Assembly (NCBI GenBank): GCA_031276815.1
Contig: JAISMJ010000056.1
Span: 1-57,083 of the forward strand
Origin: Treponema sp.
Lineage (GTDB): Bacteria > Spirochaetota > Spirochaetia > Treponematales > Breznakiellaceae
Reading direction: 5' to 3'
Length of the DNA stretch: 57,083 bases
Shown here: piece by piece, positions 1-8,834 of the stretch
Position numbering within the stretch: position 1 is the stretch's first letter
Layout: each line of letters starts with the position of its first letter
Notes under the pieces: model-generated
What the model saw: the letters and a program-made list of their open reading frames with translations, nothing else
Database searches by the model: none
Told to the model about the DNA's origin: nothing
Program-made: the position numbers and the translations under genes

Positions 1-2
1 CG

Positions 3-146
3 GTAATCAGCGGACAATCCGGCGTTCTGTTTACGTTTACGGCGTTGGGCAAGAGCGCGAGCGCGGTTACGCCCGACGTGGCGAAACGCCGCGCCTACAA
101 GTCTCTGGAAGACGCGATAATTGCAACCTTTACCCTTGACGAATGA
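3..146 (+). CDS. C-terminal end of an unknown protein (partial)
   Basis: An open frame enters from the left edge and ends at a TGA at 144-146, giving the last 47 residues. The visible part has a short beta-like stretch (VLFTFTALGKSA) and then a basic/acidic helix (AKRRAYKSLEDAIIATF). Codon use resembles the neighbouring genes. I do not recognise a family. The other two forward frames hit stops early, so this frame is the likely coding one. A 254-base gap without a convincing gene follows. Confidence 0.5.
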   Translation, partial: VISGQSGVLFTFTALGKSASAVTPDVAKRRAYKSLEDAIIATFTLDE

Positions 147-316
147 GCCGGCGGTAACGGTGCAGTTTTCATGCGGGGAACCGCAAAGAATCAAACGCTC
201 CGTAGCGGATTGATTTACTGTATGTGTTGATAGCGGCGTTTTCCGGCGCATCATTCAATGAGGCGCGGATCAAACGCTAACCAAAACAAACAATCCCGCC
301 GGATATGAAAAACCTC

Positions 317-345
317 TTGTATGAGTCGTGCAAATAGGCTATACT
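317..345 (+). promoter_or_regulatory. Promoter of the flavin reductase/rubredoxin gene
   Basis: A -35 box TTGTAT (317-322), a 17-base spacer and a -10 box TATACT (340-345) stand 55 bases before the ATG at 401. Seen directly by match to the sigma70 consensus. Confidence 0.6.
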
Positions 346-367
346 ATTCCTAATAGGAATAATTCCT
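346..367 (+). promoter_or_regulatory. Candidate operator dyad at the transcription start
   Basis: The dyad ATTCCTAATAGGAAT (346-360) has arms of six bases around AAT. It is followed at 362-367 by a third ATTCCT half-site. It begins directly after the -10 box and so covers the expected transcription start. A bound repressor there would block the promoter. Which regulator binds is unknown; a redox or metal sensor would suit the downstream flavin/rubredoxin protein, but that is inference. Confidence 0.4.
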
Positions 368-400
368 ATATAGATTATCTTTTGTAAAGGAGAACTTTAT

Positions 401-1051
401 ATGGACACAAGCGCATTATTTAAAATTTCCTATGGTCTCTATGTAGTCGGAGTGAAAACTGAAAACGGTTTGGGCGGCTGCATTGTCGATGCGGTAGGGC
501 AGGTTGCGGCGAATGATAACCCGCATATTATGCTTGCATGCATGAAAACAAGCTATACCCATGAATGTATACAGAAAACCGGCGAGTGTACTCTTTCCGT
601 GCTTGCCGCGGACACGAATCCGTTTGTTATTGCTAATTTTGGATTCCAATCGGGACGCGACACTGAAAAATGGGCGAATGTGCCGCATACAATGAAGGAC
701 GGGCTTCCGTTTCTCAATAATGCCTGCGCCTACTTCCGGCTCCGTGTGGTTAATTCTCTTGAATCACACACGCATACTATGTTCATCTGTGAGGTATCGG
801 ACGCCGAGAACGGCAAAAATCCCGCAAAGCCGCTCATTTACAACGAGTATCAGGTAACCATGAAGGCAGCCGCGAATGAGGCGTTTCAGAAATTTAAGGA
901 AAACGGCGAACCTCCTAAGAACCTCACGAAATGGCGGTGTCCTCTCTGCGGCTATATCTATGAGGGAGAGATTCCCTTTGAGGAACTGCCTGATACGTGG
1001 AGATGCCCGCTCTGCGGCGTTGGGAAAGAATTGTTCGAGAAAAGCGCCTAA
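401..1051 (+). CDS. Flavin reductase-rubredoxin fusion (high-molecular-weight rubredoxin type)
   Basis: 216 residues. Residues 1 to about 160 resemble the FMN-binding flavin-reductase/flavoredoxin domain. Residues about 178-213 are a complete rubredoxin with two CPLCG knuckles ([11 protein letters not shown] and WRCPLCGVG) that would hold one Fe. This is the layout of clostridial Hrb, an NAD(P)H-linked donor to flavodiiron proteins in oxygen or nitric oxide detoxification. The start has AAGGAG eight bases upstream. The gene has its own promoter with a dyad over the start site. It ends five bases before tatD, which comes from the other strand. The exact electron acceptor cannot be told from this window. 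Confidence 0.88.
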   Translation: MDTSALFKISYGLYVVGVKTENGLGGCIVDAVGQVAANDNPHIMLACMKTSYTHECIQKTGECTLSVLAADTNPFVIANFGFQSGRDTEKWANVPHTMKDGLPFLNNACAYFRLRVVNSLESHTHTMFICEVSDAENGKNPAKPLIYNEYQVTMKAAANEAFQKFKENGEPPKNLTKWRCPLCGYIYEGEIPFEELPDTWRCPLCGVGKELFEKSA

Positions 1052-1056
1052 AAGGT

Positions 1057-1833
1057 TTAGGCGGGAGGCAGCCCAAAGAAACGGTTTGAATTTTCCCAAA
1101 GCTGTTGTCCTACCGCCTCCTCATCCATATTGAGCATACGCGCAAGGCAGCGCGCGGTAATGGGGAGGTATTTCGGCATATTACGCTTGCCCCGGTGTTC
1201 GGCGGGTACCATAAAGGGACTTTCCGATTCGATCAGTATTCTGTCAAGCGGAAGAACATCAATGGTCTCATGGAGATTCTTTGCGTTCTTGTACGTTAAA
1301 TTTCCCGCAAACGAGAAGTACAGGTTGAGATGAAGCGCCTTTTTCGCGTATTCGGCGTTTTCCGAGTAGCAGTGCAGAACGCCGCCCCGGGCCGGCAGCC
1401 GATCTTTTAACACGTCAAGCACATCCCGTCCGGCAGCGCGGTTGTGGATGATTACCGGCAGATTGAACTTTGCCGCCATGTCGAGCTGGGAGATAAACAA
1501 TTCGATCTGTGATTTCTTGTTGCCTGAACTGCGGAAATAATCAAGCCCGATCTCGCCTATGGCGATGACATGAGGCAACCGTACGCTTTGTTCTATTATT
1601 TGGATCCAGTCTCTCCCCGGCGTTTGCACTTCGACGGGAGAGACCCCCACGGCAAAATAGACGCTTTCCGATGACCTCAAATTTTTATATACTTGTTGAA
1701 AATCATGAAGATTATTGCAAATCGACATGAAACGGGAGACTCCGATTTGACGGGCTTCCTGAATAACCATAAGCTGTTCAATAGGGTCATCATAAATAAG
1801 CCCTAAATGGGCGTGAGTATCAAAGTACTGCAT
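1057..1833 (-). CDS. TatD-family metal-dependent hydrolase/DNase
   Basis: 258 residues from the ATG at 1833. A start further upstream at 1914 is a TTG inside the -35 box and is rejected. The N-terminal FDTHAHLG carries the HxH metal ligands, GEIGLDYF has the conserved glutamate, and later VIIHNRAAG and GVLHCYSE supply further histidines. ILIESESPFM departs from the usual xTDxP by having ESESP, a change worth noting at a metal-ligand position. TatD proteins are cytosolic TIM-barrel nucleases. The gene lies alone, divergent from the DUF2225/truA pair. It is assigned to the wider TatD family rather than a named member. Confidence 0.88.
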   Translation of the reverse strand: MQYFDTHAHLGLIYDDPIEQLMVIQEARQIGVSRFMSICNNLHDFQQVYKNLRSSESVYFAVGVSPVEVQTPGRDWIQIIEQSVRLPHVIAIGEIGLDYFRSSGNKKSQIELFISQLDMAAKFNLPVIIHNRAAGRDVLDVLKDRLPARGGVLHCYSENAEYAKKALHLNLYFSFAGNLTYKNAKNLHETIDVLPLDRILIESESPFMVPAEHRGKRNMPKYLPITARCLARMLNMDEEAVGQQLWENSNRFFGLPPA

Positions 1834-1885
1834 GATTAAATCCACAAAGAAAAGGTTTCTATAATTTCCAAACTGGATACTAAAA

Positions 1886-1914
1886 AATATAGCATAGGTT
1901 TTACAAACCGTCAA
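1886..1914 (-). promoter_or_regulatory. Promoter of tatD-family gene
   Basis: On the minus strand, TTGACG (1909-1914), a 17-base spacer and TATATT (1886-1891) lie about 52 bases before the ATG at 1833. Confidence 0.65.
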
Positions 1915-1935
1915 TACAAAATTATCAATAAAATC

Positions 1936-1964
1936 TTTACTTCTATCGAAATTTAAAGTAAACT
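1936..1964 (+). promoter_or_regulatory. Weak promoter of the DUF2225 gene
   Basis: TTTACT (1936-1941), 17 bases, TAAACT (1959-1964). The match is moderate. It lies back to back with the tatD promoter. Confidence 0.35.
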
Positions 1965-2005
1965 AGAAGTCTACAAAATTGAATGTCTATGAGGGAGCAG
2001 TAGTA

Positions 2006-2860
2006 ATGGAAGAACATGATATAAAACTATCGTTTCAGTCAAAGGATAGGTTACTTTGTCCTGCATGCAGGAACGTTTTTCATCGTGAAGAATTGCTATC
2101 AGGCGGGGGCAGACTCATAGCGGGACAGCTTACCGATGAACTGCACCGCATGTACGAGCCTTCTATAAAATATGGGGAAGTCTATCCCCTTATCTATCAA
2201 GTTACGGTGTGTCCCGAATGTTGGTATGCGTCCATGGACAAGGATTTCGCGCTTTTGGACGAAGACATCGCCTTTGACGTCAGCGAATCCCGAGAGGACA
2301 GACAGAACGAGGTCAGGCTTCTTTTTCCCAACGTGGATTTCTATCAGAACAGAACGCTCATGTCGGGAGCCGCGTCCCAATACCTAGCGTTACGCTGCTA
2401 TGATTATTTCTCAAAAAACTTTTCGCCCACTATTAAGCAAGGAATATCGGCTTTACGTACCGCATGGCTTTGTGAAGAGCTGCACAAAAAGCTGCCCGGG
2501 GAGAATTACGATTGGGTCGCAACTCTGTTTAAGAAAAAAGCCCAATATCTGTATGGTAAAGCCGTGGAATTTGAGCAATCCGGAGAAGAGGCGATTTCAG
2601 CGGCAAAGAATCTGGGACCGGATACGGATAAAAACTACGGGTATGAGGGAGTCTTGTACCTTGCGGGACTTCTGACTCTGAAATACGGGAGCGCTGATAC
2701 TGTTGAACAGCGCAACGCCTCGCTCGAAAGCATCAAGCGTACTATTGCTAAAATGTTTGGTTTAGGAAAATCTTCTAAAAACAAGCCGGGACCGCTCTTG
2801 GAACTTGCTAAAAATCTGTATGAGCGTATCAAGAAAGAGCTTAATGAAACTGATGACTGA
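2006..2860 (+). CDS. DUF2225-family protein
   Basis: 284 residues from the ATG at 2006, chosen because GAGGGAG sits at 1991-1997; an ATG at 1979 lacks such a site. The N-terminal part has two cysteine pairs, CPAC and CPECWYA, which probably bind zinc. The rest is helical and TPR-like, with tyrosine- and lysine-rich helices. DUF2225 proteins occur in Firmicutes and spirochaetes and have no established function. No signal peptide is visible, so it is probably cytosolic. Its end overlaps the start of truA by 17 bases, so the two are probably translationally coupled. Confidence 0.8.
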   Translation: MEEHDIKLSFQSKDRLLCPACRNVFHREELLSGGGRLIAGQLTDELHRMYEPSIKYGEVYPLIYQVTVCPECWYASMDKDFALLDEDIAFDVSESREDRQNEVRLLFPNVDFYQNRTLMSGAASQYLALRCYDYFSKNFSPTIKQGISALRTAWLCEELHKKLPGENYDWVATLFKKKAQYLYGKAVEFEQSGEEAISAAKNLGPDTDKNYGYEGVLYLAGLLTLKYGSADTVEQRNASLESIKRTIAKMFGLGKSSKNKPGPLLELAKNLYERIKKELNETDD

Positions 2861-3638
2861 TAACGCATTAAACCGGAACATCAAAGTAATGATTGCATAC
2901 GACGGCACGGATTTTTCCGGCTGGCAAACGCAGAAAAACAGCGGCGCCAGAGGCGGCGGCGTTATCCGTACGGTACAAGGGTGTATAGAGGAAGCCCTGC
3001 AAAAACTGCACAAACATCCGGTGAGTCTTACCGGTTCAGGGCGGACGGACGCGGGCGTCCATGCAGCCGGACAGACGGCGAACTTTTACACCGATATACA
3101 GAGCATAGCCCCCGAACGGTTCGTACCCGCGCTTAATAGCCTGCTGCCGAAGGATGCGCGTATTCTTGCGGCAACGGAAATCCATAGCGGCTTTCATGCG
3201 CGTTTTGACGCAAAGGCAAGAACCTACCGGTATCACATCATTGCCGGCAGACACGCGCTTCCCCATGAATTGCGGTACGCGCTGCAACTATGGAACCGCC
3301 CTTCTGTGGAGCGGCTCAATTCGTATGCGCGGCTCCTGCGTGGTGAAATGGATTGCTCCGCCTTTGCAACGCCGCGGGATCCAAGCGAATCCCGCTTCCG
3401 GTATATTTTCAACGCCGGCTTTTTTGTGCAGGGCGGCGTCCTTGTTTTTGAGATTACGGCAAACGCCTTTCTGTGGAAGATGGTGCGTGCTATCACGGGA
3501 ACGCTGCTTTTCTGTGAAGAAAAAGAAGCGTCCGTATCCGCGTTTCAATCGCTTGTCGAACAGGGAGACAGGAGCAAGGCGGGACCCGCCGCCCCGCCGC
3601 AAGGGCTATTTTTGTGGAAAGTCGACTATGGAGCGTAG
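2844..3638 (+). CDS. truA: tRNA pseudouridine(38-40) synthase TruA
   Basis: 264 residues. The conserved start MIAYDGTDFSGWQ and the catalytic motif GSGRTDAGVHA with the nucleophilic aspartate are present. The C-terminal half has the usual FLWKMVRAITGTLL helix. TruA isomerises uridines 38-40 in the tRNA anticodon arm. The ATG at 2844 is preceded by AAGAGC and lies inside the upstream DUF2225 gene. A second ATG at 2853 is an alternative. Length is normal for the family. Confidence 0.93.
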   Translation: MKLMTDNALNRNIKVMIAYDGTDFSGWQTQKNSGARGGGVIRTVQGCIEEALQKLHKHPVSLTGSGRTDAGVHAAGQTANFYTDIQSIAPERFVPALNSLLPKDARILAATEIHSGFHARFDAKARTYRYHIIAGRHALPHELRYALQLWNRPSVERLNSYARLLRGEMDCSAFATPRDPSESRFRYIFNAGFFVQGGVLVFEITANAFLWKMVRAITGTLLFCEEKEASVSAFQSLVEQGDRSKAGPAAPPQGLFLWKVDYGA

Positions 3639-3671
3639 CGCGATACCATAGCGCGGCACAGGATTTCCGTC

Positions 3672-3700
3672 TTGACAGACGCCGGCTCGCGCTTTATAGT
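3672..3700 (+). promoter_or_regulatory. Promoter giving a leaderless mRNA (M30 protease)
   Basis: TTGACA (3672-3677), 17 bases, TATAGT (3695-3700). Only seven bases separate the -10 box from the ATG at 3708, so transcription should start at the ATG itself. No Shine-Dalgarno is present. The first base of the -35 box is also an in-frame TTG 36 bases upstream. Confidence 0.7.
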
Positions 3701-3707
3701 ACCAGCC

Positions 3708-5450
3708 ATGCTAAAAAGAGTAAAACCGCGTGGCATTGCACTATATGCCGCGGCAAGCGCCGCTGTGTGGTCTGTATGGTCTGTGTGGTTTGCGGCGTGT
3801 TCTTTTCCGTTTATGCCGGAGCCCGCCCTTCCGCCCAATAAAGAAATAACCGTAAGCGGTACTAATCCGGTCTCCACTCTTGATTTCTCCGGTGTATCGC
3901 AATCAATAACCGTACATCTTACCAATCTGAACAACCAAAGCGTGTATCTGGTGAAATATGCCGCGGCTTTCGCTGCGGCGCAGCATACGGGATATGCCGT
4001 CCCCGGCGCGACTGCGGCGCAGCGGCGGACTATTCCCCAGCAGGAATCGCTGTCCGGCGTGTTTACCGCTTCTGACGGCTCAACGGGCGCCCGTTACGAC
4101 CACCTCGCCGCCCAGCAATTCAACCATGACCCGCCGCCCATCAGCGCCGCTTCCCGCGCCGTAACGGGAGAAAAACGCGCATCCAAGGCGTACACGGAAG
4201 ACGGGACAACAGGGCGGTTCTGGGTAGAACCGGGGGCAAGCGGCGAAAGCGCGTGGATACAAAAACGAGCTACCTTACGCGCAACGGGCGAACACGCCGC
4301 CGTGTGGGTTGCGGATGAAAATTTCACGGCGGCTGCGTCTTCTGACACCGATAACCGAATCACGCGGGAGCAAGCGGAGACGCTCGCCGCCGCGTTTGAC
4401 GCTATGTATGAAAAAGAGACGGCTATTTTTGGGTATGAATACGGAGGAGGACCCGATGGCGACGGCGGGCGGGACGGAGACAAAAAGATTCAAATACTTA
4501 TCTTTGATATTGACGGCGATTACCAACAGGAGCAGAGGGGCGGCGTTTTCGGATACTTCTGGTCAAAAGATTTCTATACGCAAGCGGAAATCAATAACGC
4601 CGGTCGCGGCGATACAGTGAAAACCAATTACGCCGAAATGGTGTACCTTGACGCCCATTGCGCCGACAAGTACCAAGACGGGGCGGTTTCGACGTTGGCG
4701 CACGAATTTCAGCACATGATCAATTTTAATGAGAAAAGCGTCACATCAAATTTCAACCAAACATCAGAAACATGGTTCGATGAAATGCTCTCAATGCTTG
4801 CGGAAGACCTCATTGATCCGCTCCTCGCCATTGATGAAAAAGAGTTTCCCTACAACCAGCGGATTCCCCTGTTCTTAAACGGGTATACAGAGCGCTCTCC
4901 TACCGCATGGTATACTGATAATGTCCTGTATTCATACGCCAATGCCTACGCATTCGGCGCCTATCTCGCGCGGAATTTCGGCGGCGCGGCGTTGATTCAA
5001 CACATGATGACAAACGGCAAGGTCAATGAAGCAGCCATAGCGGACGCTGTCAACTCGGCGGCGGCGCATGGCTCAAGCTGGACGTTTTCATCAATACTCT
5101 CCCGCTTCGGAGAATCGCTCGTTTTCAGCGGTACCGCGAAACCGTCCGGCGTTTTCTCCTTTGATACTACCGTTACTCAAACGATTAACGGTACGGACTA
5201 CGCCTTTGCCGGCTTTGATATATGGCGGATGGAAAACCCCCTCGCGGGGAGCAAGGTGTCCGCTAACGCTGATGATACGTATCCATCAGAAGGTCCGTTT
5301 ATCCTCGATACTAACTATAGTATGAATATGCCCGCAAACACGTTTATTGTTCAGTCAAACGGCACGTGGCAAAACAAGACCGGTACGCTGAGCATCACGC
5401 TTGCGAAACCGGCTTCCCATTCGGTTACGCTGTTTATTATGATCAGGTGA
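3708..5450 (+). CDS. M30 (hyicolysin-like) metalloprotease lipoprotein
   Basis: 580 residues from the ATG at 3708. The N-terminus is basic, then a hydrophobic stretch rich in Val/Trp ends in FAAC, a lipobox, so the protein is probably lipid-anchored and exported. The zinc site is STLAHEFQHMINF (HExxH) about 60% along, followed by ETWFDEMLSMLAED, where a glutamate probably supplies the third ligand. This matches peptidase family M30. An acidic patch GPDGDGGRDGDK may bind calcium. It probably degrades extracellular protein, with unknown substrate. It is a single gene between truA and folD with its own promoter. The usual longer start at the TTG at 3672 would put the -35 box in the coding region and is rejected. 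Confidence 0.82.
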   Translation: MLKRVKPRGIALYAAASAAVWSVWSVWFAACSFPFMPEPALPPNKEITVSGTNPVSTLDFSGVSQSITVHLTNLNNQSVYLVKYAAAFAAAQHTGYAVPGATAAQRRTIPQQESLSGVFTASDGSTGARYDHLAAQQFNHDPPPISAASRAVTGEKRASKAYTEDGTTGRFWVEPGASGESAWIQKRATLRATGEHAAVWVADENFTAAASSDTDNRITREQAETLAAAFDAMYEKETAIFGYEYGGGPDGDGGRDGDKKIQILIFDIDGDYQQEQRGGVFGYFWSKDFYTQAEINNAGRGDTVKTNYAEMVYLDAHCADKYQDGAVSTLAHEFQHMINFNEKSVTSNFNQTSETWFDEMLSMLAEDLIDPLLAIDEKEFPYNQRIPLFLNGYTERSPTAWYTDNVLYSYANAYAFGAYLARNFGGAALIQHMMTNGKVNEAAIADAVNSAAAHGSSWTFSSILSRFGESLVFSGTAKPSGVFSFDTTVTQTINGTDYAFAGFDIWRMENPLAGSKVSANADDTYPSEGPFILDTNYSMNMPANTFIVQSNGTWQNKTGTLSITLAKPASHSVTLFIMIR

Positions 5451-5470
5451 TTTCTCATTCTTTCAAAATA

Positions 5471-5479
5471 TGCTAGTAT
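5471..5479 (+). promoter_or_regulatory. Extended -10 element giving a near-leaderless folD mRNA
   Basis: TGC followed by TAGTAT (5474-5479) forms an extended -10 box ending five bases before the folD ATG at 5485. No clear -35 box or Shine-Dalgarno is seen. Confidence 0.45.
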
Positions 5480-5484
5480 GAGCC

Positions 5485-6357
5485 ATGACTATTATTGACG
5501 GAAAGACAATAGCGCGTAGCATACGCGAAGACGCCAAAAAGCGGACGGAAACGCTGCGGACACAGGGCGTTGTTCCGTGTCTGGCGGTGATTCTTGCGGG
5601 GGACGATCCGGCGAGCGTGTCCTATGTTACGGGCAAGGAAAAGGCGCTTGCGGAAGCGGGCATGGCAAGCAGGGACATCCGCGTCAACGCGGATATATCC
5701 GAAGCGGAGCTTCTGTCTCTCATCGCGGCGTTGAATGAAGACGCGGCGGTTCACGGGATTCTGGTTCAGCTCCCGCTGCCGAAGCACATACGGGAAGACC
5801 GCGTGATTGACGCGGTTTCCCCCCAAAAAGACGTTGACGGCTTTCATCCGGCGTCCGTAGGAAACATGGTTCTGGGCAGAGACGGGTTCCTGCCATGCAC
5901 GCCAAACGGCATCGTGCGGCTTCTGCGGACGCTTGCCGTTCCGGTATGCGGCGCCCACGCGGTCATCGTGGGGCGGTCAAACCTCGTGGGCAGACCCCTG
6001 TCCATCCTCTTGACGCGCAAGGACGTCAACGCGACGGTAACGGTGTGCCACACCGGCACGCCGGATCTGGCGTACCATACGCGGCAGGCGGACATTCTGA
6101 TTGCGGCGGCGGGGAAAGCCGGCTTGATTGCCGGCGATATGGTGAAAGAGGGCGCGGTTGTGATTGATGTGGGGGTGAACCGGGTGAGCGACATTGCGGC
6201 GAAGAAAGGCTACCGGCTGCGGGGAGACGTGGATTTCGAGGCGGTCTCACGAAAAGCCTCGTTCATTACGCCGGTACCGGGCGGGGTCGGACCCATGACC
6301 ATAGCCATGCTGTTGCTGAATGTGGTACGCGCCGCGGAGAAGACCCGCGATGCTTGA
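5485..6357 (+). CDS. folD: Bifunctional methylenetetrahydrofolate dehydrogenase/cyclohydrolase FolD
   Basis: 290 residues, the usual length. The substrate motif SYVTGKEKA includes the catalytic Tyr/Lys pair. VSPQKDVDGFHP, the Rossmann stretch VGRSNLVGRPLS and the C-terminal PVPGGVGPMTIAMLL are all present. It interconverts 5,10-methylene-, methenyl- and 10-formyl-tetrahydrofolate in the cytosol. It overlaps folE2 by eight bases and the pair is very probably one operon. Translation should start without a leader, because the -10 box ends five bases before the ATG. Confidence 0.96.
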   Translation: MTIIDGKTIARSIREDAKKRTETLRTQGVVPCLAVILAGDDPASVSYVTGKEKALAEAGMASRDIRVNADISEAELLSLIAALNEDAAVHGILVQLPLPKHIREDRVIDAVSPQKDVDGFHPASVGNMVLGRDGFLPCTPNGIVRLLRTLAVPVCGAHAVIVGRSNLVGRPLSILLTRKDVNATVTVCHTGTPDLAYHTRQADILIAAAGKAGLIAGDMVKEGAVVIDVGVNRVSDIAAKKGYRLRGDVDFEAVSRKASFITPVPGGVGPMTIAMLLLNVVRAAEKTRDA

Positions 6358-7120
6358 CGTGCAGAACCAAACCGATACGCGGGACATTCCCCTTGATAAA
6401 GTCGGCGTAAAGGGGCTTGAGTACCCTATCCGCGTGCTTGACAAGCGGAACAAGGCGCAGCATACGACCGCAACGGTGGACCTCTTTGCGAACCTGCCGA
6501 AGCATTTTAAGGGAACGCACATGAGCCGGTTCATCGAAATCGTCCATCACTACCGCAACAATCTCACGATGCCCATGTTTTTGAACATGCTCGCCGACAT
6601 TCGCGCTGATTTAGACGCCGAAGCGAGTTTCGGCGAGGTTCACTTTCCGTATTTCCTTGAAAAAACCGCGCCGGTTTCCGCGCTGCCGGGCATGATGAGC
6701 TACCGGTGCGGCTATCAGGGCGAGGTCAGCTCACGCGGCAGGCGCTGCACCGTATCGATTGCCGTGCCGGTTACTACCGTATGCCCGTGTTCCAAAGCCA
6801 TAAGCGAGCGGGGCGCGCATAACCAGCGGGGAATCGTGAAAGTCATACTCGAACTCGGTCCCTTTTTCTGGATAGAGGATATTATCGATCTGGTGGAACG
6901 CGCCGCTTCGAGTCCGGTCTATTCGCTTTTGAAGCGTGAAGACGAAAAGTTCATCACCGAACACGCCTACGACAACCCGAAGTTTGTCGAAGACGTGGTG
7001 CGGGACGTGTACATAAGCGTCAGGGACGCCAAGAAATTCCCCCGTTTTTCAGTTGAAGTTGAAAACTTTGAAAGCATCCATAACCATAGCGCGTTTGCGT
7101 ACGCCGAATACCGGGGGTAG
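6350..7120 (+). CDS. folE2: GTP cyclohydrolase FolE2 (type IB)
   Basis: 256 residues from the ATG at 6350. The nearby GGAGAAG supports this start over a more distant upstream ATG. The COG1469 hallmarks are present: TTVCPCSKAISERGAHNQRG with the catalytic cysteine and histidine. FolE2 opens GTP to dihydroneopterin triphosphate, the entry point to folate and also to the 7-deazaguanine (queuosine) route, and works with metals other than zinc. The overlap with folD implies coupled expression. Confidence 0.93.
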   Translation: MLDVQNQTDTRDIPLDKVGVKGLEYPIRVLDKRNKAQHTTATVDLFANLPKHFKGTHMSRFIEIVHHYRNNLTMPMFLNMLADIRADLDAEASFGEVHFPYFLEKTAPVSALPGMMSYRCGYQGEVSSRGRRCTVSIAVPVTTVCPCSKAISERGAHNQRGIVKVILELGPFFWIEDIIDLVERAASSPVYSLLKREDEKFITEHAYDNPKFVEDVVRDVYISVRDAKKFPRFSVEVENFESIHNHSAFAYAEYRG

Positions 7121-7125
7121 CGCGT

Positions 7126-7710
7126 ATGTTTCAATGGGTACCGTTTCTTATATATATATTTGTTTCAACGTATACGCCGGGTCCCAATAATATCATGTCC
7201 ATGACGTATGCGAGCCAGATCGGGTTTAGAAAAAGCTATGTGTTTAATATCGGCTTGCTCATAGGGCGTTTCGCCACCGCGCTGGTATGCGCCGTCTGCA
7301 CCGGATTAGTCTACGCCTCCATACCGAAGATACAATTCTTTATGAAACTAGCGGGCGCGCTCTATATGCTGTTTCTTGCATGGAAGACCCTGCATAGCGC
7401 GGCGTCCCGTCAGGCGCAAGGGGCGCGGTTCGGCATTGCATCGGGCATTGCGCTGCAATGCGTCAATCCGAAGGCGTGGATAGTCGCCATAAACGTCATG
7501 TCTTCGTATATTTTACCCTACTATAAAGAAGCCGTTCCGGTCATCGGGTTCGTTGCCTTGTATTCGCTGGTGAGCTGTTCGGGAAACGTATGCTGGGCGT
7601 TATTCGGCGCCCTATTCAGACGGCTATTTCTCCGCCACGGAAAGGTAATACGCCGCGTGATGGCGGGTCTGCTCGTGTATTGCGCGGTATCGCTGTATAT
7701 CAGCGTGTGA
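7126..7710 (+). CDS. LysE/RhtB-family exporter
   Basis: 194 residues with about six hydrophobic segments. The N-terminus has the family signature STYTPGPNNIMSMTYASQIGFRKS, and a later CVNPKAWIVAINV matches the conserved NPK motif. Members export amino acids or related small molecules from the cytosol; substrate cannot be predicted. It starts five bases after folE2 and could be co-transcribed. A large repeat array starts 21 bases after its stop. Confidence 0.87.
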   Translation: MFQWVPFLIYIFVSTYTPGPNNIMSMTYASQIGFRKSYVFNIGLLIGRFATALVCAVCTGLVYASIPKIQFFMKLAGALYMLFLAWKTLHSAASRQAQGARFGIASGIALQCVNPKAWIVAINVMSSYILPYYKEAVPVIGFVALYSLVSCSGNVCWALFGALFRRLFLRHGKVIRRVMAGLLVYCAVSLYISV

Positions 7711-7731
7711 TCGTCCGCGCAAGCCGCTTGT

Positions 7732-8834
7732 CCGCGTGTTAGGCTCACACACGCCCGCGTGTTAGACGCACACTAATCCGCGTGTTAGGCTCACACTAGC
7801 CCGCGTGTTAGACACACACTAGCCCGCGTGTTAGGCTCACACTAATCCACGTGTTAGACACACACTAATCCACGTGTTAGACTAACACTAGCCCGCGTGT
7901 TAGACTCACACTAGCCCTCGTGTTAGGCTCACACTAATCCACGTGTTAGACACACACTACTCCACGTGTTAGACTCACACTAGCCCGCGTGTTAGACTAA
8001 CACTAGCCCACGTGTTAGACGCACACTAGCCCGCGTGTTAGACACACACTAATCCGCGTGTTAGACTAACACCCGCCCGCGTGTTAGACGCACACTAATC
8101 CACGTGTTAGGCTCACACACGCCACGTGTTAGACGCACACTAGCCCGCGTGTTAGACGCACACTAGCCCACGTGTTAGACACACACGCGCCCACGTGTTA
8201 GACGCACACTAGCCCGCGTGTTAGGCTCACACTAATCCGCGTGTTAGGCTCACACTAGCCCACGTGTTAGGCTCACACTAGCCCGCGTGTTAGACTAACA
8301 CTAGCCCGCGTGTTAGACTAACACTAGCCCGCGTGTTAGACGCACACTAGCCCGCGTATTAGACTAACACGCGCCCACGTGTTAGACGCACACTAATCCG
8401 CGTGTTAGACTAACACTAGCCCGCGTGTTAGACTAACACTAGCCCGCGTGTTAGACTAACACTAGCCCACGTGTTAGACGCACACGCGCCCACGTGTTAG
8501 ACGCACACTAATCCGCGTGTTAGACGCACACACGCCCGCGTGTTAGACTAACACCCGCCCACGTGTTAGACTAACACTAGCCCGCGTGTTAGACACACAC
8601 TAATCCGCGTGTTAGGCTCACACACGCCCACGTGTTAGGCTCACACTAATCCACGTGTTAGACTAACACTAGCCCGCGTGTTAGACTAACACTAGCCCGC
8701 GTGTTAGACACACACTAATCCACGTGTTAGGCTCACACCCGCCCGCGTGTTAGACTAACACTAGCCCCCGTGTTAGACGCACACGCGCCCACGTGTTAGA
8801 CGCACACTAGCCCGCGTGTTAGTCTAACACCAAG
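7732..8834. repeat. Array of about 48 tandem 23-bp near-palindromic units
   Basis: The unit is a CCCGC/CCCAC/CCGC-type spacer followed by GTGTTAG and then a variable arm. In many copies the core reads GTGTTAGACTAACAC, a dyad with seven-base arms around one base. In others the right arm is degraded to GACGCACAC, GACACACAC or GGCTCACAC. Phase is kept over the whole 1.1 kb, with one single-base loss near 8118. There are no unique spacers, so it is not CRISPR. Confidence 0.9.

Noticed and set aside
3672-3707. TTG start for the M30 protease
   Set aside because: This TTG is the first part of the -35 hexamer of a consensus promoter whose start point falls at the ATG at 3708.
7732-8834. CRISPR array
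   Set aside because: Units follow each other directly at 23 bp with no unique spacers, and no cas genes are seen.
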